64,000 nucleotides of DNA from an uncultured Pseudomonadota bacterium. GTDB lineage: Bacteria; Pseudomonadota; Alphaproteobacteria; RF32; CAG-239. The notes under the pieces are model-generated. The model saw only the letters and a list, made by a program, of their open reading frames with translations. It had not been told where the DNA came from and made no database searches. Below, piece after piece: positions 1 through 10,116 of the stretch (its first letter is position 1; the number at the start of each line of letters is the position of its first letter). Made by a program: the position numbers and the translations under genes. The stretch covers positions 156,464 to 220,463 of the forward strand of contig CAMRWU010000001.1 of the NCBI GenBank assembly GCA_947054505.1. Direction: 5' to 3'.

Positions 1-349
1 TTGCCACATCAGCCTTGGAATCAATAACATTCAGATTGGTTTTCTCAATAGCGGCAACCTTATCTTTCATTTCCTGATAATCATCGTTTTTTCTCTGCTC
101 AGACAGAAAATCGACTTGATTCTGCAAGTGTTTCACCTGCCGACTCAAATCTTCAAGTTGCCTTTGTTGCTCAATCTTACTGCTTTTAAAATCAAAAGAA
201 TTTTTAATCTGGTCCACAATTTGCGGATTCGCCCACAAGGCATACCCCGCTCCGCCCAAAGCCGCAACAAACAGCAACTTTGCCACAAGATGCCGATTAG
301 GTTTCGGCTGAGTTTCAACAGAAGTTTCCGGCTTTTTTTCTTTAACCAT
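1..349 (-). CDS. Mic60/mitofilin-like membrane protein, N-terminal part (runs off the left edge)
   Basis: Only the first ~116 codons are in the window. The protein starts with a short charged cytoplasmic segment, then one membrane helix (residues ~20-40, HLVAKLLFVAALGGAGYALW), then a polar stretch likely to form a coiled coil (about residues 50-100, rich in Q, E, K). That layout, and the position divergent from tsaD, match the alphaproteobacterial Mic60 homologue, which sits beside tsaD and the hem genes and shapes intracytoplasmic membranes. The diagnostic C-terminal mitofilin signature is outside the window, so the family call is inference. I chose the ATG at 349 because GAGG lies 9 bases upstream; an in-frame ATG at 364 is possible. 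Confidence 0.6.
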   Translation of the reverse strand, partial: MVKEKKPETSVETQPKPNRHLVAKLLFVAALGGAGYALWANPQIVDQIKNSFDFKSSKIEQQRQLEDLSRQVKHLQNQVDFLSEQRKNDDYQEMKDKVAAIEKTNLNVIDSKADVA

Positions 350-375
350 TTTAACAATCCTCATGCAGTAAATTC

Positions 376-404
376 TTGGCATTAAACTTTTTATAGTGTA
401 TATA
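376..404 (+). promoter_or_regulatory. Probable sigma70-type promoter for tsaD
   Basis: TTGGCA (376-381), a 17-base spacer and TATATA (399-404) lie about 50 bases upstream of the tsaD start, in the divergent gap with the Mic60-like gene. The match and the spacing are good; activity is inferred. Confidence 0.45.
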
Positions 405-456
405 AGATAAAAAAAACTGCAATACATATATGCATTAATTGAACAAAAGGAAGACT

Positions 457-1533
457 ATGAAAGTTTTAGGCATAGAAAGTAGCTGTGACGAAACAGCGGC
501 CGCCATTGTAACTGATGACCGAAAAATCTTGGGTTCTTCGGTACTGACTCAGCTTGAACACAAAATTTACGGTGGCGTTGTTCCGGAGATTGCCGCTCGT
601 GCTCACCTTGACCATATTGATGAGATTATAGAAGACACTTTCAAACAAGCAAACCTTCGTCCGGATGAAATTGATGCCGTTGCCGCCGCAGCTGGTCCCG
701 GATTGATTGGCGGCGTAGTTGTCGGTGTCATGGCCGGAAAAGCGCTTGCACTGGCTCTAAACAAACCGTTTATCGCCATCAATCACTTAGAAGGTCATGC
801 TCTGGCCGCTCGTTTGAGTAACGATGTCGAATATCCTTATCTGCTGTTGTTAGTCTCCGGCGGACATTGTCAAATTCTTATTGTCAAAGGCGTTGGCGAA
901 TTTGAACGGCTAGGCACCACCATTGATGATGCCGCCGGTGAAGCCTTTGACAAGGTCGCCAAAATGCTCAACCTTGGCTACCCCGGAGGCCCGATGATTG
1001 AAAAAATGGCCGAATTAGGTGATGAAAACCGCTTTGTCCTGCCTCGCCCGTTGGCCAATTCCGGAGACTGCAACCTGTCTTTTTCCGGATTAAAAACCGC
1101 TGTCCGCAAAATCATTGAATCCTATTCGCCGGACAATAATATCGAACACGCCATCATCCGCAAACAAGATGTTGCCGATATCTGCGCCTGCTTCCAACTG
1201 GCGGCTACCGACAGTTTGGTTCGCAAATTGCAAAAAGCCATCGGCATCTTCAAAAGCAAATATCCAAACGGCAAAGACTTAGTCGTTTCCGGAGGCGTTG
1301 CCGCCAATACCTACCTGCGCGAACACCTGAAAACCTTAGCCGAAAAAGAAGGTCTTATTTTTGCCGCGCCGCCTATCAAATATTGCACCGACAACGGCGT
1401 TATGATTGCTTGGGCTGGCATGGAACGCGCACTCAAAGGATTATACAACGATTTAGATTTCAAACCGCGTCCCCGTTGGCCGTTAGATGGAAACGCTCCT
1501 AAAGCCGCCGGCGCCGGAGGAGTTAAAGCCTGA
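457..1533 (+). CDS. tsaD: tRNA N6-adenosine threonylcarbamoyltransferase TsaD
   Basis: TsaD transfers threonylcarbamoyl from TC-AMP to A37 of ANN-decoding tRNAs, working with TsaB, TsaC and TsaE. The 358-residue protein opens with the family signature MKVLGIESSCDETAAAIV, has the metal-binding HLEGH motif near residue 110, and an ASKHA-type nucleotide-binding fold with VSGGHCQ and SGGVAANTYLR. The ATG at 457 is preferred over an in-frame TTG at 439 because AAGGAAG precedes it and the protein then begins as the family does. Its stop overlaps the start of nth by one base. The partner tsaE is also in this window, near 58.7 kb. Confidence 0.97.
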   Translation: MKVLGIESSCDETAAAIVTDDRKILGSSVLTQLEHKIYGGVVPEIAARAHLDHIDEIIEDTFKQANLRPDEIDAVAAAAGPGLIGGVVVGVMAGKALALALNKPFIAINHLEGHALAARLSNDVEYPYLLLLVSGGHCQILIVKGVGEFERLGTTIDDAAGEAFDKVAKMLNLGYPGGPMIEKMAELGDENRFVLPRPLANSGDCNLSFSGLKTAVRKIIESYSPDNNIEHAIIRKQDVADICACFQLAATDSLVRKLQKAIGIFKSKYPNGKDLVVSGGVAANTYLREHLKTLAEKEGLIFAAPPIKYCTDNGVMIAWAGMERALKGLYNDLDFKPRPRWPLDGNAPKAAGAGGVKA

Positions 1534-2171
1534 TGCGCCCTCTAAAAGAAATCTGCGAAATTTTAGATGTTTTCAAAGCACAAGACGCCAACCCCGATAC
1601 CGAGCTGGAATACACCAACGCTTTCACGCTGTTGGTTGCTATTGTCTTGTCTGCACAAAGCACTGACAAAGGCGTTAACAAAGCCACCAAAGAACTGTTT
1701 AAGATTGCCGACACACCGGCAAAAATGGTGGCGCTCGGTCTGGATAAAATCAAAGAACACATCAAAACCATCGGCCTTTATAACAACAAAGCTAAAAATA
1801 TTTTGGCTTTGTCACAACAACTCGTCGAAAAACACAACGGCGAAATCCCTCACGACCGCCAAGCTTTGGAAAACCTCCCTGGGGTCGGTCGTAAAACAGC
1901 TAACGTTATTCTCAATGTTTGGTGGAACGAACCGACTGTCGCCGTAGATACTCATGTCTTACGGCTGGCAGAAAGACTATGCCTGAGTGACGGTAAAACA
2001 CCCCTGAGTGTGGAGGCTGATTTAAACAAATTACCCGATGATTACAAACGTCATATCAATCACTGGCTGGTTTTGTTCGGACGCTATATTTGCAAAGCAC
2101 AAAACCCCAAATGCACAGAATGCCCGATTGCTCATTTTTGCCACTGCAAAGATAAACGAATAACTTCTTGA
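1533..2171 (+). CDS. nth: Endonuclease III (DNA glycosylase/AP lyase)
   Basis: This enzyme removes oxidised pyrimidines and nicks abasic sites in base-excision repair. The 212-residue sequence has the helix-hairpin-helix LPGVGRKTANVIL with the catalytic lysine, the catalytic aspartate in VDTHVLRLAERL, and a complete C-terminal iron-sulfur cluster motif C-X6-C-X2-C-X5-C (CKAQNPKCTECPIAHFC). It overlaps the tsaD stop by one base, so the two genes are probably translationally coupled. Confidence 0.96.
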   Translation: MRPLKEICEILDVFKAQDANPDTELEYTNAFTLLVAIVLSAQSTDKGVNKATKELFKIADTPAKMVALGLDKIKEHIKTIGLYNNKAKNILALSQQLVEKHNGEIPHDRQALENLPGVGRKTANVILNVWWNEPTVAVDTHVLRLAERLCLSDGKTPLSVEADLNKLPDDYKRHINHWLVLFGRYICKAQNPKCTECPIAHFCHCKDKRITS

Positions 2172-2262
2172 CTTTATATTCCATATGATTAACCGACGAC
2201 ACAAAAATATTATTGTATAATTTAAATTCATTAAGAATTACAGTATCTTCAAAAGAAATTGA

Positions 2263-2406
2263 CACAATGAATATTGCTTTCGATTAAAAAAACAACATAC
2301 CATTGCCCGAGTTACCCAAACGTATTCAAACGCAGAAGAATTTGCTCTGCGATTAGTTTATTCACTCAAATCATACGTTGCGGATAAAATCAACCGATAT
2401 ATTTGA
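2263..2406 (+). pseudogene. Possible 3' remnant of a lost gene
   Basis: The reading frame ending at TGA 2404-2406 is open for about 47 codons after a stop at 2260-2262 and reads like protein (for example NAEEFALRLVYSLKSYVADK), but has no start codon or ribosome binding site. It overlaps the 3' end of the convergent yqaA gene by 17 bases. I do not recognise the family. It may be a decayed gene tail, or only chance coding-like sequence. Nothing else is evident in 2172-2262. Confidence 0.3.
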
Positions 2407-2995
2407 TCAAAGCAAACCCGCCGATAAGCAATACCAAAAACAACACAGATAAAATCCCCAAATGTTTTTCAATAAAATCTTTCATCGGCGCGCCGTATTT
2501 TTTCAGCAACCATGCCACCAGATAAAAGCGTAATCCCCGAGCCAAAACCGAAGCAACCGTGAAAGTAAAAACATCCAAATGCACGGCACCGCTGGCTATG
2601 GTAATCACTTTATAGGGAAACGGTGTAATTCCGGCCCCAAAAACAATCCACGCTCCCCATTGATGATAATACCCCTTAAACACATCAAACTGTTGCATAT
2701 AACCATAAAAATTCAAAATCGGCTGTGCCACAACATCAAATAAGAACATTCCGATTCCATAGCCGAAATAACCGCCCAACACACTGGCAACGGTTGCCGC
2801 ACCAGCAATTTTCCAAGCTTTGCTTGGCATTGCCAATACCATCGGAATCAACATGATATCAGGAGGAATAGGAAAAAAAGAACTTTCAGCAAAAGCCACA
2901 ACCGCCAAAAACCATAAAGCATTCGGACGTGATGCCAAATCAATCATATAATCATAAACAGCTTTTGCAGTATTATGAAAAATCTTCCCAACCAT
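2390..2995 (-). CDS. DedA/YqaA family inner-membrane protein (VTT domain)
   Basis: A 201-residue polytopic membrane protein of the DedA/VTT (SNARE-associated) superfamily, closest in look to YqaA (COG1238). It has the re-entrant loop motif AESSFFPIPPDIMLIPM near residues 36-52 and a second half with GAGITPFPYKVITIASGA followed by a conserved arginine segment (ASVLARGLRFYLVAWLL). DedA relatives are linked to lipid-carrier scrambling and proton-motive-force homeostasis; the substrate here is unknown. It is a single gene between the nth operon and the cysteine-rich gene. Confidence 0.85.
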   Translation of the reverse strand: MVGKIFHNTAKAVYDYMIDLASRPNALWFLAVVAFAESSFFPIPPDIMLIPMVLAMPSKAWKIAGAATVASVLGGYFGYGIGMFLFDVVAQPILNFYGYMQQFDVFKGYYHQWGAWIVFGAGITPFPYKVITIASGAVHLDVFTFTVASVLARGLRFYLVAWLLKKYGAPMKDFIEKHLGILSVLFLVLLIGGFALIKYIG

Positions 2996-3065
2996 AACTT
3001 TTGCCTTTTTTTATCACACCAGCCAAAGCATAAGCAAAAAAACTGAATATTTATTTAATACCGCC

Positions 3066-3100
3066 TCAAAAACAAATGAGAGGTCTTTATCAGACCTCTC
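3066..3100 (-). terminator. Rho-independent terminator of the cysteine-rich gene
   Basis: A perfect 9-bp stem (3078-3086 with 3092-3100, GAGAGGTCT/AGACCTCTC) and a 5-base loop are followed on the minus strand by ATTTGTTTTTG. It lies about 10 bases past the stop codon. Confidence 0.8.
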
Positions 3101-3109
3101 AATTCCTGT

Positions 3110-5458
3110 TTAATGAAGCGTCAAGGAAATACGAAGAGATGTTGGTGATGTTCCGGTTATCGTCACATCCGCTCCTGCCTCCGGAATAGCAGATATTGAC
3201 AAACCAAAAACGCCATTAACCGTCTCGGAAGCTTTGCAAGTACCTCCTCCATAGCTACTCGTCACCAAAAGCAACGAAACATTTACGGGAACAGGACCAA
3301 AATTTCCAATCACGGTACCGCTACCGGATATCGTCACACTTGCACCGGTAACATACGATCCGTCATCCTTCCTATAAAGACTTGCAGAATAAGTATAGGG
3401 TAAAGGATTACCGCCACCACAAGTACCACTGGCAGAAACACTTAGTGTTACATTATTGTTGTAGATAATATCTCCGCAGGCATAACATTCTTTACTGTTC
3501 CAAAAAGGCCGAAAGACATTGACAACCTGACCGTGCGAACAAGTCAAATTTGACGTATCTGACAGTCCTGTCGGACAGTTGTCAAAACATTGATAACAAA
3601 CTCTGCCATCGCTCAATGTTGTCGATGCTGATGATGAATTATTGCTACAATTTCCTTTTTCAGCATATCCGCTCGGACAATATTCATTACGCTCTTTGGT
3701 ACAATCATGAAGACAAATTAAAGGTGCCGCTCCTATTCTGTAACCAAAATCAGAAGCATAACAGCCACCATCCGCCAAAGCATAATGCCAATAACCGTTA
3801 ACGGTATGACAAGGTCCGCCTCCGGCAGCCACTCCATCGGAATTAATCCACGTTCCACTGGTACTGTCCGTCCACCAAAGCTTTTGAGATAAAATACTCT
3901 TAAGAGTACCGGAAGCAAGCCGTTCTTCCAAATTAGATAAAGACGTGGTCATTGATAGCGAAGGAATAATATGCTTTTTTCCCTCACATGATGATTTAGG
4001 AGTAGCTCTGGTGGTATAATGATCCTCATACTGATCAGGATACCGTTCAGAAAGTTCATAATATTGAGAACCACTCTTGATGCCGACAGGTTCATTACGG
4101 CTGGTATACATAACATTAGAACTATCAACATAATAACCAGAACATAATGTTGATGAGATACAATCCGTATAACAAGTTAATCCTTCATACGCAATCATTG
4201 TGCAGACTTGTCCCGCCGGAACAACATCATTATAACCTCCGGAAGAACAGGTTTTAGCCGGAATAGCCTCACATTTTCCGTTTTTAAGTTCATACCCGTC
4301 CTTACAACTTGTGATTTTGTATCTAGTCAGTTTTTCAGAACCGCAACCGGTATTACAATTTTCATAATTAGCGTTTGCCGGCACAATTGTTAGAGGATAA
4401 TTAGCCGCCGTACAGTTTGCATTAATATTGTTACACTTACACATACCGCAAACTTTTCCGCCGGATACACCATTCTGCGCATAATCCGGCTTAGTGCTAG
4501 CATTGTCACACGTCGTCACACCGGCAGTGTAACCGGCCGGACAAGGTATGGCCGAACAAGTTGTCTGACCTGATGACCAACTCCACCCTTCAGCGGTTTT
4601 TGCACTTGTAATCTTATATTTGCCACCATCTTGCGGACATACTTCACAATTACAGCCGGTAGGACAAACTGTTAGATTATAACCGCTACAATTGGCAACG
4701 CATGCATCGCCGCTTAATGTATACCCGCTCTTGCATACACATTTGTACTTTGTTGTACCGTTGTAAACACAAGATTCGCAATCAGCATTCGCTAACACCG
4801 ATGTTCGATTATAGGCACTGTCACATCCCGTCTGTTTATACTTCCCTTCACACTCCATACACTTCAATCCCGTCGGACAGGTTGATAAATTATATTCTGC
4901 CGGACAAGCACAGCGTGCATATTTCATTGTGTTGACAGATATTCCCGTCGATGCTCCCAAACTGGTCGGCTGACGTGTTCCTGACAAGTTTGCCACCACA
5001 TCGCTTTTAACCACGGCTCCATCCATAACCGCCGCTTTTCTTTCATCAAAACAACCTTCGCTAAGCTCTTTAGGTAATGAACAGTTGCTTGTAGTATATT
5101 TGTAATAAGAAGTATCGCAAATACATTCTTCATAACAGGTCAAACCGGCTATCGGATGAACAACTCCTTTACCAATCCGATGTTCCGCACAACCATCCAA
5201 CAACCCATAAGTCGAACATCCTCTGTCACCTCCGGTACTGCCACCGTCATTAACACGATTTGTACCATAGCTTTTGTTATCGCCCAAATAATCAGGCAAC
5301 CACGTCACTTTGGCAAGTTGATAACTTTCGCCGGAAGAAGCATATGAGGCCGGTTCCAGTGGTGTAGGGTTTTGTTTTAAGAGGAGGTTGGCTACCGCTT
5401 TATCAATTAAGAAAAATGACGTTAAAGCGAAACATAACAAAGACAGATGATGTTTCAT
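3110..5458 (-). CDS. Large cysteine-rich secreted or surface protein, unknown function
   Basis: The 782-residue protein has a probable Sec signal peptide (residues 1-23, hydrophobic core LSLLCFALTSFFLI, likely cut after VANA-like VA-N). About 55 cysteines follow, mostly in CxxGY, CPxGY and CxxC spacings reminiscent of EGF- or TNFR-like knots (roughly residues 100-410 and 590-660). The last ~110 residues are Gly/Ser/Thr-rich with few cysteines and probably form a beta-sandwich. There is no membrane anchor or LPXTG-type signal. AAAGGAGG precedes the ATG by 6 bases, and a near-consensus promoter and a terminator frame the gene, so it is a monocistronic, probably well expressed unit. The role (adhesin, surface coat) is unknown; the disulfide-rich character is what I see. 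Confidence 0.75.
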   Translation of the reverse strand: MKHHLSLLCFALTSFFLIDKAVANLLLKQNPTPLEPASYASSGESYQLAKVTWLPDYLGDNKSYGTNRVNDGGSTGGDRGCSTYGLLDGCAEHRIGKGVVHPIAGLTCYEECICDTSYYKYTTSNCSLPKELSEGCFDERKAAVMDGAVVKSDVVANLSGTRQPTSLGASTGISVNTMKYARCACPAEYNLSTCPTGLKCMECEGKYKQTGCDSAYNRTSVLANADCESCVYNGTTKYKCVCKSGYTLSGDACVANCSGYNLTVCPTGCNCEVCPQDGGKYKITSAKTAEGWSWSSGQTTCSAIPCPAGYTAGVTTCDNASTKPDYAQNGVSGGKVCGMCKCNNINANCTAANYPLTIVPANANYENCNTGCGSEKLTRYKITSCKDGYELKNGKCEAIPAKTCSSGGYNDVVPAGQVCTMIAYEGLTCYTDCISSTLCSGYYVDSSNVMYTSRNEPVGIKSGSQYYELSERYPDQYEDHYTTRATPKSSCEGKKHIIPSLSMTTSLSNLEERLASGTLKSILSQKLWWTDSTSGTWINSDGVAAGGGPCHTVNGYWHYALADGGCYASDFGYRIGAAPLICLHDCTKERNEYCPSGYAEKGNCSNNSSSASTTLSDGRVCYQCFDNCPTGLSDTSNLTCSHGQVVNVFRPFWNSKECYACGDIIYNNNVTLSVSASGTCGGGNPLPYTYSASLYRKDDGSYVTGASVTISGSGTVIGNFGPVPVNVSLLLVTSSYGGGTCKASETVNGVFGLSISAIPEAGADVTITGTSPTSLRISLTLH

Positions 5459-5500
5459 GGCAGCCTCCTTTGCTTAAAATAGAACCGGTCTCACCAGTCT

Positions 5501-5529
5501 ATTTTAACAAAATCAGCGCAAAGTGTCAA
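5501..5529 (-). promoter_or_regulatory. Near-consensus sigma70 promoter of the cysteine-rich gene
   Basis: On the minus strand TTGACA (5529-5524), exactly 17 bases, then TAAAAT (5506-5501), about 40 bases before the ATG at 5458. This is one of the best matches in the window. Confidence 0.75.
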
Positions 5530-5593
5530 CAATCAATCACACAGGGAGGACAAAAAACATTCCAAGAAAACCTTTTAACATATACTCAACAAA

Positions 5594-6517
<924 letters not shown>

Positions 6518-6518
6518 T

Positions 6519-6827
6519 CTACTTCTCCAGCCATTTTTCCAATTTTTGCCGCAATTCCTGCGGATTCCCCGAAATCAAAATTCTTTTGCAACGATCCGTT
6601 TCCCCGCTAATGATTTCAAAACAACCTTTTGCTTCTTTCAATTGCTTGCTGAGAAACTTAATCAGCTCGTGATTCGCCTTGCCTTTTTCCGGCACACTGA
6701 CAACACTGATTTTAAGATATTCTCGCCCATCGGCATCGCCAAAAACATCCCCTTTATTACAAGAAGAAGAGTTAGGCGTTAACCTAACTCTTAACAAAAT
6801 ACCGTCTTGTCTTTCTTCAAAAACCAT
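6519..6827 (-). CDS. DUF167/YggU family protein
   Basis: A 102-residue cytoplasmic protein of the YggU/DUF167 family (COG1872). Family features visible are the LRVRLTPNSS strand near residue 12 and the central VSVPEKGKANHELIKFLSKQL segment, followed by the ISGETDRCKRILI strand. The molecular role is not established. In many proteobacteria it sits next to yggT, as here (6 bases from the yggT stop), and it ends one base before folD. Confidence 0.88.
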   Translation of the reverse strand: MVFEERQDGILLRVRLTPNSSSCNKGDVFGDADGREYLKISVVSVPEKGKANHELIKFLSKQLKEAKGCFEIISGETDRCKRILISGNPQELRQKLEKWLEK

Positions 6828-6833
6828 CTGTCT

Positions 6834-7133
6834 TTAGATAACCAAAGCGCTCAGACGATAAACCAAGCGGCACAAAAACAACAATGCCAACAACAAAATA
6901 AACGGAGACAAATCCAGACCGGAAACCGGCGGAACTTTTTCCCTGATTTTTTTATACACGGGCGCCGTCAAATTATCCAAAATCTCAACGGTTTTTTGAG
7001 CATACTTATTAGATGGCTCCAAAACCTTGAAATGAATCAACCAATACAACACAACCTGTACAACGACGATTTTAAAGTAAATATCAGCCAACAAACCGAT
7101 AATATACAAAAAAGGTTCGATAATTGCGCCCAT
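6834..7133 (-). CDS. YggT family integral membrane protein
   Basis: A 99-residue protein with two hydrophobic membrane segments (about residues 3-35 and 72-95) separated by the conserved YggT loop (LTAPVYKKIREKVPPVSGLDLSP). GAGGAG sits 7 bases before the ATG. YggT proteins have been linked to osmotic stress and septum-related functions in other bacteria; nothing here narrows the role. It starts a tight yggT-yggU-folD unit. Confidence 0.88.
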   Translation of the reverse strand: MGAIIEPFLYIIGLLADIYFKIVVVQVVLYWLIHFKVLEPSNKYAQKTVEILDNLTAPVYKKIREKVPPVSGLDLSPFILLLALLFLCRLVYRLSALVI

Positions 7134-7203
7134 TAATAACTCCTCAAAAGATGTAATTTCTTTTTTTTACATACTCCCAAACGCCCTGACTGTCAATCTT
7201 TTC

Positions 7204-8145
7204 TCAGGCACGCTGTGCAACCCGTTCAAAATCACGAACGGTCACCCCGCGCCGGCGTGGAACACGAAGAGAATTCTGTGCTTGATCTTTTTGCAACATT
7301 TCCCGCTCAACTTCTTGCTTAGATTTTCCGTAACGATATCCCATCATAACCATAGCCATAAAAGCGGCAGAATTACCCCTCAAAGCATTAACCTTCTTTC
7401 GAGCCTCTTCTTCATTTTGCGTTTCCGGCTTAAATGTTGCAGGATCAATAATATTGTCTTCAAATTCTGCTCCGATTTTTTGAGCAATATACCGACCGCC
7501 GCGTTCAATAATCGATCTTTCCAACCGCTCTCTTTCATCCGAACGCCCCTTTGTTGCCTGCATTCTTGCTCGCAAACGCCGCAGCTCAGCCAGCTTAAAA
7601 CGCATATATTCAAGTTTACGGATAGCATCTTCCCGATAAAACCCCTGAGAATGTAACGCAGTAGAACGATACAAATCCATCACGCGTTTCATTTCCGTTT
7701 CACGATTATCCAAAAAACCGATAAACCCGTTTCTGGCATCGACTTCTTGTCGTGTCGTACCATTATTATTAATCGCGGTTTCAATCTTCTGAGCAACCTC
7801 AATCCAATCGCGATATTCCGATTCCGGACTCTGTTTAGCATCCATTTCCTGCAAAGAAACCGCCAAAATATAATCCAAGTCATATGTGCTGACAACAACG
7901 TTCTCAGCGACTTTTGTCATCGGACGATGCTGATTTTCAAGCAAATTATCGGCTTTTCTTTTCAGTTCGTCTTGCTTGACGAAAGCCAAGGCTTCTTTAA
8001 CTTGCTGTCCTTTCTCCCTATCCTGAGCACTAAGCTGACGCAAACTTCCTGCGCCGTTTTGCATCCTTTCCAAACCTTGGTCATAGTCCCGTTTAAAGTC
8101 GGCATATAAATCCAAATATTTCTTATCATCGTCTGTGATTGGCAT
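7204..8145 (-). CDS. Unknown cytoplasmic, highly charged helical protein
   Basis: I do not recognise this 313-residue protein. It has no signal peptide or membrane segment, is rich in E, R, K and Q, and contains long predicted helices (for example residues ~170-220, around KLAELRRLRARMQATKGRS). The C-terminus is basic (RVPRRRGVTVRDFERVAQRA). The ATG at 8145 is chosen over an in-frame ATG 30 bases upstream because GGAGG precedes it by 8 bases. It lies 16 bases downstream of the TerB-like gene and is probably cotranscribed with it. A structural or secreted role cannot be excluded. Confidence 0.7.
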   Translation of the reverse strand: MPITDDDKKYLDLYADFKRDYDQGLERMQNGAGSLRQLSAQDREKGQQVKEALAFVKQDELKRKADNLLENQHRPMTKVAENVVVSTYDLDYILAVSLQEMDAKQSPESEYRDWIEVAQKIETAINNNGTTRQEVDARNGFIGFLDNRETEMKRVMDLYRSTALHSQGFYREDAIRKLEYMRFKLAELRRLRARMQATKGRSDERERLERSIIERGGRYIAQKIGAEFEDNIIDPATFKPETQNEEEARKKVNALRGNSAAFMAMVMMGYRYGKSKQEVEREMLQKDQAQNSLRVPRRRGVTVRDFERVAQRA

Positions 8146-8161
8146 TGTCAAGCCTCCGCAG

Positions 8162-8581
8162 TTAAAATTTTTCAAAAATGATTTTGCCTTGTTCTATCCA
8201 GATGATTCTGTCGATAACCCATTCGCTGATTTGCTGTATTTTCTCCAACTCAAGCCCCATCGCTTCTCCGACACGACCGATAAGCAGAACCTCTTCATCC
8301 GACAAATCACCATCCGAACTGGCCAGCATACACATCTCCTTAATCAGACACATTGCTTGATATCTGTCTTTAATGCTCTTAACTTTTTCAACCAATTCAT
8401 CATCACTGACAACCGCCAAAACCTCGTCAAAACGAGAAGCCGGAACCCCATATGCCAAAGAAATCTCATGAACAAAGTTTTTCTCATCTTCGTCAAAGTT
8501 TCCATCTGCCTTTGCCAATCTGACCAGTGCTTGCAAAAACGTAATTTTATCACTTTCACTCATTTCTGCGACATATTGCAT
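8162..8581 (-). CDS. TerB-like (tellurite resistance/DjlA N-terminal fold) helical protein
   Basis: A 139-residue protein made largely of a TerB-like helical bundle. The hallmark acidic loops are present twice: LAKADGNFDEDEKNFVHEI near residue 25 and LASSDGDLSDEEVLLIGRV near residue 90. These D-G-x-[FLV]-x-x-[DE]-E motifs are the conserved part of the family and are thought to bind metal. The ATG at 8581 has AAGGAG six bases upstream; an in-frame ATG at 8608 also has a GGAG. TerB-fold proteins are often linked to stress response or membrane-associated chaperone modules; the specific role is unknown. Confidence 0.75.
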   Translation of the reverse strand: MQYVAEMSESDKITFLQALVRLAKADGNFDEDEKNFVHEISLAYGVPASRFDEVLAVVSDDELVEKVKSIKDRYQAMCLIKEMCMLASSDGDLSDEEVLLIGRVGEAMGLELEKIQQISEWVIDRIIWIEQGKIIFEKF

Positions 8582-8781
8582 TTTTCTCTCCTTATTAAAC
8601 TCTGACATCCGATATTCTCCATGTTTGTTTCTACGACAATAATACAGGGAAACCGTTAATTTTTCAATTAAAAAGCATTCTCCCCTCAATAAATTATCTT
8701 CTAATGTAAAAAAGATTTGAAATTGACCGCCGATTATCATAAAATTAGAAGAAGGACGATAACAAAACAACCGGATACAAC

Positions 8782-10113
8782 GTGAAAAAATATTTTATTA
8801 AAACATTCGGCTGCCAAATGAATGTTTATGATTCTCAGCGTATTGCCTCCATATTGGAAAAACTGGGTTTCTCGGCAACATCTTCGCAACCGCAGGCAGA
8901 CATTGTCATTTTCAACACATGCCACATCAGAGAAAAGGCGGCGGAAAAAGTCTTTTCTGACCTTGGCCGAGCCGAACTGATAAAACAAGAGCGTGCGGAA
9001 CAAGGGCTTGACACAATTATCGGCGTTTGCGGTTGTGTTGTTCAGGCCGAAGATGAACAAATCGCCAAACGAGCTCCTTTTGTTGACTTTGCTACCGGAC
9101 CGCTGACCTATCATCGTTTGCCGGAAATTCTGGCACGTATCGGACACCAAAAAGGCCAACCGATTATTGATACCGAATTTCCTGTTGAATCAAAATTCGA
9201 CTATCTTCCGGATCATCAAGCTTCGGGAGCATGCTCTTATCTTGCCATTCAGGAAGGATGCAACAATTTCTGTACCTATTGCGTTGTTCCCTACACACGC
9301 GGTGTTGAAACCTCTCGTCCTGTTGATGAAATAATCAAAGAAGCAAAACGTTTGGTCGCTGACGGAAGTTGCGAACTCAACCTGTTGGGACAAAACGTCA
9401 ACTCCTATCATGGAGAAGACAACAACGGCAAAGAACGAAATCTGGCTTATTTATTGCGTCAACTCAACGAAATTGACGGATTGGAACGCATTCGTTACAC
9501 CACATCATATCCGGCAGACGTCGATGACGACCTGATTGCCTGCCACAAAGACATGAAAAAACTGATGCCGTATCTGCACTTGCCGATACAATCGGGATCC
9601 GATTCGATTCTCAAGGCTATGAACCGTCGCCATACTTCCGGTGATTACCTCAAAGTGATTGACAAACTGCGCTCCGCCAATCCAGACCTCGGATTCTCAT
9701 CCGACTTTATCGTCGGCTTTCCCGGCGAAACGGATGCTGATTTTCAAGCAACATTGGATGTTGTCAACAGTGTAAAATACATTCAGGCTTTTTCATTCAA
9801 ATATTCCCGCCGCGCAGGAACACCAGCCGCATTGATGCCTAATCAGGTTGAAGAAAAAGTCAAAAAAGAAAGATTGGATATTCTACAAGACTTATTATTT
9901 TCCTATCAGTTAAAGTTTAATAAAGAAAGTGTTGGTAAAGTAATGCCCGTACTGTTTGATATGAAAGGTCGCCACAAAGGACAGCTCATCGGACGCACGC
10001 CTTATATGCAAAACCTTCACGCTGAACTGGGCAAAGAATGCCTAAACAAAATAATTAACGTAAAAATCACCGATGCTACTACAAATTCGCTGTCGGGTAT
10101 CAGGGAGGAATAG
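8782..10113 (+). CDS. miaB: tRNA-2-methylthio-N6-dimethylallyladenosine synthase MiaB
   Basis: MiaB is a radical-SAM enzyme that adds a methylthio group to i6A37 of tRNAs. The 443-residue sequence has the N-terminal auxiliary-cluster cysteines (FGCQMNVYDS, NTCHIREKA, GVCGCV), the radical-SAM motif CNNFCTYCVVPYTRG near residue 160 and a C-terminal TRAM domain. It starts with GTG at 8782; no ATG is available in the conserved N-terminal region. It is the first gene of the miaB-phoH-ybeY-corC-lnt run, with 3 bases to phoH. Confidence 0.97.
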   Translation: MKKYFIKTFGCQMNVYDSQRIASILEKLGFSATSSQPQADIVIFNTCHIREKAAEKVFSDLGRAELIKQERAEQGLDTIIGVCGCVVQAEDEQIAKRAPFVDFATGPLTYHRLPEILARIGHQKGQPIIDTEFPVESKFDYLPDHQASGACSYLAIQEGCNNFCTYCVVPYTRGVETSRPVDEIIKEAKRLVADGSCELNLLGQNVNSYHGEDNNGKERNLAYLLRQLNEIDGLERIRYTTSYPADVDDDLIACHKDMKKLMPYLHLPIQSGSDSILKAMNRRHTSGDYLKVIDKLRSANPDLGFSSDFIVGFPGETDADFQATLDVVNSVKYIQAFSFKYSRRAGTPAALMPNQVEEKVKKERLDILQDLLFSYQLKFNKESVGKVMPVLFDMKGRHKGQLIGRTPYMQNLHAELGKECLNKIINVKITDATTNSLSGIREE

Positions 10114-10116
10114 AAA

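Noticed and set aside
439..456. TTG start extending TsaD by six residues
   Set aside because: ATG 457 has a good ribosome binding site and gives the canonical N-terminus.
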